From the NCBI RefSeq assembly GCF_019468565.1, contig NZ_CP080521.1, forward strand, positions 6,696,001-6,760,000: DNA of 64,000 nt, read 5' to 3'. Positions within the stretch are counted from its first letter, which is position 1; each line of letters opens with the position of its first letter. This document shows, piece by piece, positions 8,689 to 16,968 of this stretch. The position numbers and the translations under genes are program-made. Below the pieces are notes generated by a model, which saw only the letters and a program-made list of their open reading frames with translations, did no database searches and had not been told where the DNA came from. This DNA comes from Pseudonocardia sp. DSM 110487. GTDB taxonomy: Bacteria > Actinomycetota > Actinomycetes > Mycobacteriales > Pseudonocardiaceae.

Positions 8689-8894
8689 TGGATGGGATCG
8701 CGCAGTGCGGCTCGGAATATGCAGCCGCGAGCCGCGCTTGCGGCTGCATCGGGCACAGCGCTGCGCGGCGCCGCCTTGAACAAGGAAGGCAAGTGTGAAC
8801 ACGCGGGCCGTGGCTCTCGGTGGCTCGGTGGTTCGTGGCTACTTGGTCGACGCAGTGCTGCTCGTCGATGCCGCGCTGTCGTCGCAACGCAGCC

Positions 8895-10472
8895 TTACGG
8901 GCAGGTGCCTGCGGAGATCGCGGACTTGACTGCGCAGCGGCGGACGCCGTCCCGCCGCTGCCCCTCTGTCGCGCTGACGGCCCGAACGCGAGGCCGCTCA
9001 CCCTCGGCGCCCAAAATCAAACCCCACTCGCGCATCAGGTCGAACGCCCTCTTCACCGTCGATGGCGAAAGCCCACGCTCGACTGCCAATGCCTTGACAC
9101 CTGGGAGGTGGCCGTCCGCGGCGTACTCGCCTGATGATTCTCTCCCGCAGCTCGACCGCGAGCCGCTCCCGCGGACTCCGCGGCCGGCGCAGCACACGGC
9201 CGACGTCATCGGTCGGCACTGCTGGCCGCGCCGGGCCGCGCTGAGCAAGCACAGCAGCCGCCCGTTGGTCCGCCTCCGCCACCCATGCCGCGTAGACCCG
9301 GAGCGTGGTCACACCGCCCCCACCGTGCCCGAGCCGGCCGGCAACGGTCCGCACGTCGACGCCGGCTGCGATGAGCTCGGTCGCGGAGTAGTGCCGCAGG
9401 CAATGCAGGTGCGTGTCGATGTCGAGCCGCTTCGCGAGCCGGCTGTACCGCTGCGACACCGATGAGGGCACGAGCGGCCGGCTGCTGTCCGGCGCCAGCG
9501 AGAACACGAAAGCGTCCCGTGCGAGCGGCACGTCGAGGGCCTCGCACCGCGCCGTGCAGCGCTCGTTGTGCTCCGTGAGCGCGGTGACCGTCTCCGGGTC
9601 GAGGGCGCACCCGGCGTTGCTGGTGGGTCTTGGTGTCCTTCTCGAACCGCTCCGTCCCGTGCTGCGCGATCGCGCGGCGGATCGTGGAGAACTGCGCCGG
9701 GCAGATCCACGTGCGACCAGCGCAGGCCACACAGCTCCCCCCGGCGGGCGCCGGTGACCATGGTCAGCCAGACGAGCATGCCCCAGTCCGGGTCCTGCCA
9801 CGCCTCCTCGACGATCTGCGCCGCTTCTGCGGGTGTCGGGGGCTGCGGATCAGGCGCGGTGGGTCGGGGAGCGTCCACGAGCTTGACCGGGTTCTGGCTC
9901 ACCCAGCGCCAGCGCACGCCCTTCTCGTACGCGCTGCACAGGACGAAGTGGATGTGCCGGATCGTCGTCGACGACAGGCCGTTGCAGCGGTGCGGGCGGC
10001 ATCGCGAGTCGCACTCGTGCCGCCGCGGCGTCCGGTGGTCGACCAGGCCTCGGGAGCGGTCGCAGTGGACGCGGCAGCGGCGCAGCTCGGCGTAGAGCGA
10101 GTCGAGGACCTCGACGTCGACCGCGCCGGCCTTGAGCCTGCCGACGAACGGCCGGATGTGCTTCTCGGCGTACTTGGCGTACATCTTCCGCGTCGACTCG
10201 GCGACGTCGAGCGTCTCCAGGTAGCGGTCCAGCAGCTGGTCCAGGGTGGCGTTCGTCCGCGGGTGCTTGCGCTCGTCGACCTGGGCGGCGAGCCGGCGGA
10301 CCGCCTTCTCCGCCTCGTCCGCGGCCTTCGGGCCGGCGGGGATCACTTCGCGGAGGAAGTGCCGCCGCCCGGTGAGCGGATCCGTGCCGGCGTAGACGAC
10401 GGCCCTCAGGGAGCCGGAGGGCAACTGCTCGACGCGCCCGCGGGACCGCGTACGGCGCTTGTAGGTGGCCAT
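8895..10472 (-). pseudogene. Tyrosine integrase with C-terminal GntR-like domain, broken by three frameshifts
   Basis: Starts at ATG 10472 (MATYKRRTRSRGRVEQLPSG). The frame is lost near 9685-9688 (extra base), near 9607 (extra base) and near 9135 (missing base). Read across the shifts it has the N-terminal SAM-like region, an unusual Cys/His-rich insert (residues about 150-185), the catalytic Arg in GARRGELCGL, HCLRHYSATEL with His and Arg, RLGHGG, and the Tyr in LRVYAAW. It ends in a winged-helix segment (LPGVKALAVERGLSPSTV). All catalytic residues exist but in three frames, so the enzyme is probably dead and the island immobile, unless these are sequencing errors. It would have recombined the tRNA-Val repeats next to it. 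Confidence 0.85.
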
Positions 10473-10561
10473 GGCGCGGACGCTAGGAGCGGCTCGCACC
10501 ACGAACGGCACCACGCGAGCGAACTCGCAGGTCAGCGACCTGCAAATGTCCTGGTCAGATC

Positions 10562-10605
10562 GGTGGGCGCGGCAGGGATCGAACCTGCGACCGCTCGGGT
10601 GTAAA
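10562..10605. repeat. Proximal attachment site inside tRNA-Val
   Basis: This is the right-hand 44-bp copy of the island boundary repeat. It covers the 3' end of the intact tRNA-Val gene to the anticodon, so the tRNA is kept functional after integration. Confidence 0.88.
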
Positions 10606-10635
10606 CCGAGTGCTCTCCCGCTGAGCTACGCGCCC
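10564..10635 (-). tRNA. tRNA-Val(TAC)
   Basis: The minus strand folds as a full cloverleaf of 72 nt. The acceptor stem is GGGCGCG with CGCGCCC, the D arm has GCTC/GAGC, the anticodon stem CTCGG/CCGAG carries the 7-base loop TTTACAC with anticodon TAC, and the T arm is GCAGG-TTCGATC-CCTGC. The 3' CCA is not fully encoded (ACC then G). The gene is the integration site of the defence island. Confidence 0.95.
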
Positions 10636-10640
10636 GGTGC

Positions 10641-10660
10641 CGGACCGCTGAAGCGGTCCG
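10641..10660. terminator. Hairpin between ahpE and tRNA-Val
   Basis: A 20-bp perfect palindrome with stem CGGACCGCT and AGCGGTCCG around GA. It lies just downstream of ahpE and upstream of the tRNA, so it probably ends ahpE transcription. No U-tract is evident, as is common in actinomycetes. Confidence 0.6.
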
Positions 10661-10666
10661 CGCATG

Positions 10667-11128
10667 TTAAGCCACCGAGGCCAACGCTTTCTTCCACGCG
10701 TCCTGGTCGCGGGCCTCGCCGGGGGCGTTCACCTCGGCGAACCGCACGATGCCTTGCTGGTCCACGAGGAAGGTGCCGCGCACGGCCATGCCGCGGTCGG
10801 CGTTGAACACGCCGTAGGTCTTCGCGAGCTCGCCGTGCGGCCAGAAGTCCGACAGCAGGGGGAACTGGTAGCCCTCCTGGTTGGCCCACGCCTTGAGGGC
10901 GAACACGTGGTCGACCGACACGCCGAGCACCTGGACGTCCTCGTTCTGGAAGCTGCCGATGTCGTCCCGGATGGCGCACAGCTCACCGGTGCAGATTCCG
11001 GAGAACGCGAACGGGTAGAAGACGACCAGCACGTTGCGCCGGCCGCGGAACGACGAGAGCGTCACGTCCTGGTTGTTCTGGTCCTTGAGGGTGAAGTCGG
11101 GTGCCTCGGTGCCGACCTCGGGCGCCAT
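10667..11128 (-). CDS. ahpE: Peroxiredoxin AhpE
   Basis: A 153-residue cytoplasmic thiol peroxidase that reduces peroxides and peroxynitrite. The AhpC/TSA fold is complete: APDFTLKDQ at the start, the peroxidatic C46 in FSGICTGELC, and the FLVDQQGIVRF strand near the end. A second cysteine, C51, is five residues later, as in mycobacterial AhpE-type enzymes. It lies two genes before aceE on the opposite strand, matching the M. tuberculosis order ahpE (Rv2238c), DUF3052 gene, aceE, except that a phospholipase D-like gene is inserted here. The ATG at 11128 has GGAGAC-like bases upstream. Confidence 0.92.
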   Translation of the reverse strand: MAPEVGTEAPDFTLKDQNNQDVTLSSFRGRRNVLVVFYPFAFSGICTGELCAIRDDIGSFQNEDVQVLGVSVDHVFALKAWANQEGYQFPLLSDFWPHGELAKTYGVFNADRGMAVRGTFLVDQQGIVRFAEVNAPGEARDQDAWKKALASVA

Positions 11129-11212
11129 GAGCAGGTCTCCTCGCTGCGAGCGGTGCGTTCTCCGAGGAGCCTAGTCGGGCGAGGTCGCCCACGGCGCGGA
11201 TGGGAGGCACGG

Positions 11213-12796
11213 ATGGGCACTGCGGACTGGTTCCTCACGCGGCCCGAACGCGGGAACCCGGCCTACCGGCAGCCGGACTGGCGCGAGGGCAACGACGTCC
11301 GCGCCCACGTGCACGGCACCGCCTACTTCGCCCGCCTGGTTGCGGAGGTGCGGGCGCTGCGCCCCGGCGACCACCTCCTCTTCACCGACTGGCGCGGCGA
11401 TGCCGACGAGCTGCTCTGCCCGGAGGGGCCCACGGTCGGCGAGCTGTTCTGCGACGCCGCGCGCCGCGGGGTGGTCGTCAAGGGCCTGATGTGGCGCTCG
11501 CACGCCGATGAGCTGTCCTACAGCGGGCAGGAGAACCGCCAGCTCGGTGACGAAGTACACGCCGCGGGCGGCGAGGTCCTGCTCGACGAGCGGGTGCGCC
11601 GGGCGGGCTCCCACCACCAGAAGCTGGTGGTGCTGCGCCACCTGGACGACCCGGGCCGGGACGTGGCGTTCGCGGGCGGGATCGACCTGTGCCGCTCACG
11701 CCGCGACGACCACACCCACCGCGGCGACCCGCAGGCCGCGCCGATGGCCGCGGCCTACGGCGAGCACCCGCCGTGGCACGACGTGCAGCTCGAGGTCCGC
11801 GGCCCGGCCGTCGGCCTGCTCGACGCGCTGTTCCGGGAGCGCTGGGATGACCCGCACTCGGTCGACGTCCACAACCCGATCGCCTGGCTGCGCGACCGCC
11901 TCTCGAACACGGACATGCGGGCCGACCCGCTGCCCGAGCGGCCACCCGACCCGCCGCCGGCCGGGCACGCGACGGTGCAGGTGCTGCGCACCTACCCCGC
12001 CGTCCGGCCCGGCTACCCGTTCGCCCCGCACGGGGAACGATCGGTGGCACGGGGCTACGGGAAGGTCCTCCGCCGCGCCCGGCGGCTCGTCTACCTCGAG
12101 GACCAGTACATGTGGTCGCCGCACATCGCGCGGCTGCTCGCCGAGGCGCTACGGCGCAACCCCCGGCTGCACCTCATGGTGGTCGTCCCCCGCCACCCGG
12201 ACGTGGACGGCCGGTTCGCGCTGCCACCCAATCAGGTGGGCCGGGTGCAGGCGATCGAGGTGTGCGAGCGGGCCGCCCCCGACCGGGTGCACGTCTACGA
12301 CCTGGAGAACCGCGAGGGCACCCCGGTGTACGTGCACGCGAAGGTCGCTGTCGTCGACGACACGTGGGCGTGCGCGGGCAGCGCCAACCTCAACCGGCGT
12401 TCCTGGAGCCACGACAGCGAACTGTCCGTCGCAGTGCTCGACGACGAGCGCGACGACCGCGAGCCGGTCGACCCGGGCGGGCTGGGCGACGGAGCGCTGC
12501 GGTTCGCCCGTGACCTGCGGCTCACGCTGCTGCGCGAGCACCTCGACCGCAGGCACGGCGACGATGCCGACCTGCTCGACCCCGACGACGCCGTGCGCGC
12601 CGTTGACGCCGCCGCCGAGGCCCTCGACGCATGGCACGACGGCGGCCGGGGTGGACCCCGGCCGCCTGGGCGGTTGCGCCACCACCGGCCCGAACGGATG
12701 CGCAAGCGCACCCGGTTGTGGGCGGTGCCGGCATACCGGCTCGTCTACGACCCGGACGGGCGACCGTGGCGCGATCGGATGCGAGGACGCTGGTGA
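11213..12796 (+). CDS. Phospholipase D-like protein
   Basis: A 527-residue protein starting at ATG 11213 behind GGGAGG. It carries two HKD motifs, the PLD catalytic signature: HHQKLVVL near residue 132 and VHAKVAVVDD near 373, the latter followed by GSANLNRRS. Such proteins hydrolyse or transfer phosphodiester head groups of phospholipids. I see no signal peptide or membrane segment, so it may act on the inner membrane face. It is divergent from ahpE and convergent with the DUF3052 gene. Substrate is not evident; a role in membrane lipid turnover is inferred from the family only. Confidence 0.87.
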   Translation: MGTADWFLTRPERGNPAYRQPDWREGNDVRAHVHGTAYFARLVAEVRALRPGDHLLFTDWRGDADELLCPEGPTVGELFCDAARRGVVVKGLMWRSHADELSYSGQENRQLGDEVHAAGGEVLLDERVRRAGSHHQKLVVLRHLDDPGRDVAFAGGIDLCRSRRDDHTHRGDPQAAPMAAAYGEHPPWHDVQLEVRGPAVGLLDALFRERWDDPHSVDVHNPIAWLRDRLSNTDMRADPLPERPPDPPPAGHATVQVLRTYPAVRPGYPFAPHGERSVARGYGKVLRRARRLVYLEDQYMWSPHIARLLAEALRRNPRLHLMVVVPRHPDVDGRFALPPNQVGRVQAIEVCERAAPDRVHVYDLENREGTPVYVHAKVAVVDDTWACAGSANLNRRSWSHDSELSVAVLDDERDDREPVDPGGLGDGALRFARDLRLTLLREHLDRRHGDDADLLDPDDAVRAVDAAAEALDAWHDGGRGGPRPPGRLRHHRPERMRKRTRLWAVPAYRLVYDPDGRPWRDRMRGRW

Positions 12797-12866
12797 GTAC
12801 TCAGCGCCCTCTGTTCACCCTCGAGCCGCTCCGCTCAGCGCCGTCTGTTCGCTGCGCAAGCTCCGC

Positions 12867-13301
12867 TCAGCGCCGGGACTTCGCCGCCTTCGGCGACACC
12901 AGCCGAGATCCCACCCAGCCCTCGCTGACCGTGATGTTGGAGGTCTGCGAGAGCCCGGCCGTGGGCGCGGCCTCCGCGATGTCGCTGGGCTCCACGTGCC
13001 CGGGGCGCCCCGTCTTCGGGGTGAGCACCCAGATCACGCCGTTCTCGGCGAGCGGACCGATCGCGTTGATCAACGCATCCACGAGGTCCCCGTCGCCGTC
13101 GCGCCACCACAGCAGGACGAGGTCGATGACATCGTCGGCTTCCTCGTCGAGCAGATCGTCGCCCGCTCTTTCCTCGACGGCGTCGCGCACCGCCTCATCG
13201 ACGTCGCTGTCCCAGCCGAGTTCCTGGACAACCATGCCCGGCTCGACACCGAGCTTTCCCGCGATGTCGGACGTACGTCCGGCATCATCCGCGGCGACCA
13301 C
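12867..13301 (-). CDS. DUF3052 family protein
   Basis: A 144-residue acidic protein whose GTG start at 13301 gives VVAADDAGRTSDIAGKLGVE, the usual DUF3052 beginning. The body GMVVQELGWDSDVDEAVRDAV and the segment LVLLWWRDGDGDLVDALI match the family. It has no membrane segment or catalytic motif that I can recognise. It is divergent from aceE, as in mycobacteria (Rv2239c beside aceE), so a shared promoter region at 13302-13494 is likely. Function is unknown; the conserved neighbourhood suggests a link to central carbon metabolism. Confidence 0.85.
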   Translation of the reverse strand: MVAADDAGRTSDIAGKLGVEPGMVVQELGWDSDVDEAVRDAVEERAGDDLLDEEADDVIDLVLLWWRDGDGDLVDALINAIGPLAENGVIWVLTPKTGRPGHVEPSDIAEAAPTAGLSQTSNITVSEGWVGSRLVSPKAAKSRR

Positions 13302-13494
13302 GCGTGTACCCCTTTGCCTCGTGCACTGCTCGCAGCCGGCGCCCTGCCCCCCGACTCCGGCTCGTCGGTTGCGGAATCCGAACACGACGACTGTCCGGCG
13401 CGCAACCACTCGTTACGAGATCGAGCGCCGAGGGGCACGATAGGGGACGACACCAACAGAGACCTACTCAGCTCTACCAAGGCAGGGAGATCCC

Positions 13495-16260
13495 TTGACC
13501 GGCCAGAACACCGACGGCACCGGGCCGCGGCGCGTGCACGTCATCCGCGACGGGCTTGCCGCCCACCTGCCGGACATCGATCCCGAGGAGACGGCCGAGT
13601 GGCTCGACTCCTTCGACGCGGTGCTGGATGCCGCGGGGCAGCAACGGGCCCGCTACCTGATGCTGCGGATGCTGCAGCGGGCGCGCGAGCGCCACGTCGG
13701 CGTCCCGTCGCTGACCAGCACCGACTACGTCAACACCATCCCCACCGACCGGGAGCCCTGGTTCCCAGGCGACGAGGAGACCGAGCGCGCCTACCGCCGC
13801 TGGATCCGCTGGAACGCCGCCATGACGGTGCACCGCGCGCAGCGCCCGGGCATCAGCGTCGGCGGGCACATCTCGTCCTACGCCTCGTCGGCCACGCTGT
13901 ACGAGGTCGGGTTCAACCACTTCTTCCGGGGCAAGGATCACCCGGGTGGGGGTGACCAGGTCTACATCCAGGGCCACGCCTCCCCCGGCATCTACGCGCG
14001 CGCGTTCCTCGAGGGGCGCCTCACGGAGGACCGGCTCGACGGGTTCCGCCAGGAGCTCTCGCACGGCGGGCCGGGCCACGGGCTGCCGTCGTACCCGCAC
14101 CCGCGGCTCATGCCGGACTTCTGGGAGTTCCCCACGGTGTCCATGGGCCTCGGCCCGATGAACTCGATCATGCAGGCGCGGTTCAACCGCTACCTGGAGA
14201 ACCGCGGCATCAAGGACACCTCGCACCAGCACGTGTGGGCGTTCCTCGGCGACGGCGAGATGGACGAGCCGGAGTCGCGCGGTCTGATCCACATCGCCGC
14301 GACGGAGGGCCTGGACAACCTCACGTTCGTCGTCAACTGCAACCTGCAGCGCCTCGACGGACCGGTCCGCGGCAACGGAAAGATCATCCAGGAGCTGGAG
14401 TCGTTCTTCCGGGGTGCCGGCTGGAACGTCATCAAGGTGATCTGGGGCCGCGAGTGGGACGCCCTGCTGCACGCCGACCGCGACGGCGCGCTGATCAACC
14501 TGATGAACCAGACGCCGGACGGTGACTACCAGACCTACAAGGCCAACGACGGCGGCTACGTGCGCGACCACTTCTTCGGGCGCGACCCGCGCACGAAGGC
14601 GCTCGTCGAGCCGATGAGCGACGCCGAGATCTGGAACCTCAAGCGCGGCGGGCACGACTACCGCAAGGTCTACGCCGCGTACGCGGCGGCGCTGGAGCAC
14701 CACGGCCAGCCCACGGTGATCCTGGCCAAGACCATCAAGGGCTACGGCGTGGGCCCGAGCTTCGCCGGGCGCAACGCCACCCACCAGATGAAGAAGCTGT
14801 CGCTCGCCGACCTCAAGCAGTTCCGCGACGAGCAGCGCATCCCGATCTCGGACTCGGCGCTCGAGGAGAACCCGTACCTGCCGCCCTACTACCACCCGGG
14901 CGAGGACGACTCGGCGATCCAGTACATGCAAGAGCGTCGGCGCACGCTCGGCGGGCCGCTGCCGTCGCGGCGGCGGACGGCGAAACCGCTGGTCCTGCCG
15001 GGCGACAAGGTCTACGACATCGTGCGCAAGGGCTCGGGCAAGCAGGAGGTCGCCACCACGATGGCGTTCGTCCGGCTGCTGCGCGAGCTCGTGAAGGACC
15101 CCGAGATCGGCGGCCGGTTCGTGCCGATCATCCCGGACGAGGCTCGCACGTTCGGGATGGACTCGATGTTCCCGACCCAGAAGATCTACAACCCGAACGG
15201 GCAGCAGTACACGTCCGTGGACGCCTCGCTCATGCTCGCCTACCGCGAGAGCGAGCAGGGCCAGCTGCTGCACGAGGGCATCAACGAGGCCGGCTCCGTC
15301 GGCTCGTTCACCGCGGCGGGCACGTCGTACGCCACGCACGGCGAGCCGATGATCCCGGTCTACGTCTTCTACTCGATGTTCGGGTTCCAGCGCACCGGCG
15401 ACTCGATCTGGGCCGCCGCCGACCAGATGGCCCGTGGGTTCCTCGTCGGCGCCACCGCGGGCCGCACCACGCTCACAGGTGAGGGCCTGCAGCACAACGA
15501 CGGGCACTCGTTGCTGCTCGCGGCCACCAACCCGGCCGTCGTCTCCTACGACCCGGCGTTCTCGTTCGAGGTGGCGCACATCGTCAAGGACGGGTTGCGG
15601 CGCATGGTCGGGGAGGACGCCGAGAACGTCATCTACTACCTGACCGTCTACAACGAGCCATACGTCCAGCCTGCCGAGCCCGAGGATCTCGACGTCGACG
15701 GGCTGCTGCGCGGCCTGTACCGCTACGCGGCCAGCCCGCGCGCGGAGGGGCCGCAGGTGCGCCTGCTCGCGTCCGGCGTCTCGATCCCGTGGGCCCTGCA
15801 GGCCCGCGACATGCTGGCCGAGCAGTGGGGGGTGGGCGCCGAGGTGTGGTCGGTGACGTCGTGGGGCGAGCTGCGCCGCGACGGCGTCGCGTGCGAGCAG
15901 CACAACCTGGTGCACCCGGACGCGGAGCCGCGCGTCCCGTACATCAGCCGCGCGCTCGCGGGCGACGCACCTGTGATCGCGACGTCGGACTGGATGCGCG
16001 CGCTGCCCGACCTGGTACGCCAGTGGGTACCCGCGCCGTTCACGAGCCTCGGCACCGACGGCTTCGGGCTGTCCGACACCCGGCCCGCCGTGCGACGGCA
16101 CTTCAACGTCGACGCCGAGTCGATCACGGTGGCGGCGCTGGAGACGCTCGCCGCGCGCGGCGAGTTCGACCGTGGCGCGGTGGCCGAGGCCGCCGCGAAG
16201 TACCGGATCGACGACCCGCAGGCGGCCGGTCCGCAGACGAGCGACAGCGGCGTGGCCTGA
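13495..16260 (+). CDS. aceE: Pyruvate dehydrogenase E1 component (homodimeric)
   Basis: A 921-residue thiamine-diphosphate enzyme that decarboxylates pyruvate and passes the acetyl group to lipoyl-E2. Length and motifs fit the homodimeric AceE type: FRGKDHPGGGDQVYIQGHASPG near residue 145, the ThDP/Mg segment GDGEMDEPES with NLQRLDGPV about 30 residues later, and IPDEARTFGMDSMFPT at the start of the pyrimidine domain. The start is TTG 13495, supported by GGCAGGGAGA just upstream. The gene is followed by a strong hairpin (16281-16329). The E2 and E3 genes are not in the window. Confidence 0.95.
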   Translation: MTGQNTDGTGPRRVHVIRDGLAAHLPDIDPEETAEWLDSFDAVLDAAGQQRARYLMLRMLQRARERHVGVPSLTSTDYVNTIPTDREPWFPGDEETERAYRRWIRWNAAMTVHRAQRPGISVGGHISSYASSATLYEVGFNHFFRGKDHPGGGDQVYIQGHASPGIYARAFLEGRLTEDRLDGFRQELSHGGPGHGLPSYPHPRLMPDFWEFPTVSMGLGPMNSIMQARFNRYLENRGIKDTSHQHVWAFLGDGEMDEPESRGLIHIAATEGLDNLTFVVNCNLQRLDGPVRGNGKIIQELESFFRGAGWNVIKVIWGREWDALLHADRDGALINLMNQTPDGDYQTYKANDGGYVRDHFFGRDPRTKALVEPMSDAEIWNLKRGGHDYRKVYAAYAAALEHHGQPTVILAKTIKGYGVGPSFAGRNATHQMKKLSLADLKQFRDEQRIPISDSALEENPYLPPYYHPGEDDSAIQYMQERRRTLGGPLPSRRRTAKPLVLPGDKVYDIVRKGSGKQEVATTMAFVRLLRELVKDPEIGGRFVPIIPDEARTFGMDSMFPTQKIYNPNGQQYTSVDASLMLAYRESEQGQLLHEGINEAGSVGSFTAAGTSYATHGEPMIPVYVFYSMFGFQRTGDSIWAAADQMARGFLVGATAGRTTLTGEGLQHNDGHSLLLAATNPAVVSYDPAFSFEVAHIVKDGLRRMVGEDAENVIYYLTVYNEPYVQPAEPEDLDVDGLLRGLYRYAASPRAEGPQVRLLASGVSIPWALQARDMLAEQWGVGAEVWSVTSWGELRRDGVACEQHNLVHPDAEPRVPYISRALAGDAPVIATSDWMRALPDLVRQWVPAPFTSLGTDGFGLSDTRPAVRRHFNVDAESITVAALETLAARGEFDRGAVAEAAAKYRIDDPQAAGPQTSDSGVA

Positions 16261-16280
16261 CTCGCACTCGACCCGCGCAC

Positions 16281-16329
16281 GGAGAGCCGCGTTCCCGCCC
16301 TATCAAGGGTAGGAACGCGGCTCTCCTTT
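16281..16329 (+). terminator. Terminator after aceE
   Basis: A perfect 15-bp stem GGAGAGCCGCGTTCC / GGAACGCGGCTCTCC closes a 16-nt loop and is followed by TTTG. It lies 20 bp after the aceE stop and looks like an intrinsic terminator. Confidence 0.82.
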
Positions 16330-16512
16330 GTGAAAATGCCGGAAAATCACTGGTCATTGACTCTCGGCAGGGAGGCCCGAACACGATACGCTCCGGCGCG
16401 ACGCCGCCAGCGAGTGATCGCGAAACGGCGTCCCGACCGGGGCGCGGAGCGTTCGCGCCAGGCGGCGCGAGGCCGGGGGCAGTGCCCCGGCACAGGTACG
16501 AGGAGAGCAGGA

Positions 16513-16719
16513 ATGGCAGAGGGCACCGTCAAGTGGTTCAACAGCGAGAAGGGCTACGGCTTCCTCGCTCCTGACGGTGGTGGCGCGGACGTGTTCGTGC
16601 ACTACTCGGCGATCCAGACCAACGGATACAAGAGCCTCGACGAGGGTCAGCGCGTGTCGTTCGACATCGAGCAGGGTCAGAAGGGTCCGCAGGCCACCAA
16701 GGTCACGCCGCTCGGCTGA
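16513..16719 (+). CDS. Cold-shock protein (CspA family)
   Basis: A 68-residue single cold-shock domain that binds RNA and single-stranded DNA. RNP1 (KGYGFLAP) and RNP2 (VFVHYSAI) are intact, as is the leading GTVKWFN. The ATG at 16513 is preceded by GAGGAGAGCAGGA. The 5' region from the aceE terminator to the start is about 180 bp, long enough for the structured leader often found in csp genes, although I could not identify one. It lies between aceE and the FAS regulator and is probably transcribed alone. Confidence 0.93.
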   Translation: MAEGTVKWFNSEKGYGFLAPDGGGADVFVHYSAIQTNGYKSLDEGQRVSFDIEQGQKGPQATKVTPLG

Positions 16720-16968
16720 GAGCCGATCTCCGCAGGTCCCGGCCAGGGCGCCGGTTCGCCTCTCCACCTCCGCAGCCGCATCGGCGCGGTAGGAGACGCG
16801 TTCAGGGCCGCCGTTCGAGCGGCCCGCTGATCAATCGCCACAGTACGGCCCCGGTGGTCGAGCATGACCGGCGCCCCAGCGTCGGCCGGTGTCGCTCGGG
16901 CCGAGCAAGGCGAGCGCCAGCGAGCCCGGGTCGAGACCGGACCACCACCGCCGACGTCGCGCCGTGCG

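Larger units (their letters stand above)
573..10605. mobile_element. Integrative defence island in tRNA-Val(TAC)
   Basis: A perfect 44-bp direct repeat (573-616 and 10562-10605) bounds about 10 kb. The right copy is the 3' part of an intact tRNA-Val gene and the left copy is a truncated duplicate, the usual footprint of tyrosine-recombinase integration at a tRNA 3' end. The integrase gene (8895-10472) sits next to the intact tRNA but is frameshifted. The cargo comprises an HNH nuclease, a PaeR7I/Shedu double nuclease, a NACHT NTPase and small unknown genes, using more A/T-ending codons than the flanking core genes. No replication or transfer genes are visible. Confidence 0.85.

Noticed and set aside
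8689..8894. A small gene between the NACHT and integrase genes
   Set aside because: Open frames here have no plausible start with a ribosome binding site and no domain; I see nothing in this gap.
10664..11212. N-terminal extension of the phospholipase D-like protein over ahpE
   Set aside because: The upstream 183 codons lie opposite ahpE; GGGAGG before ATG 11213 marks the true start.
13474..16101. Long open frame on the minus strand opposite aceE
   Set aside because: It mirrors the codon bias of aceE, is rich in Arg/Val/His with no domain, and aceE on the plus strand is unmistakable.
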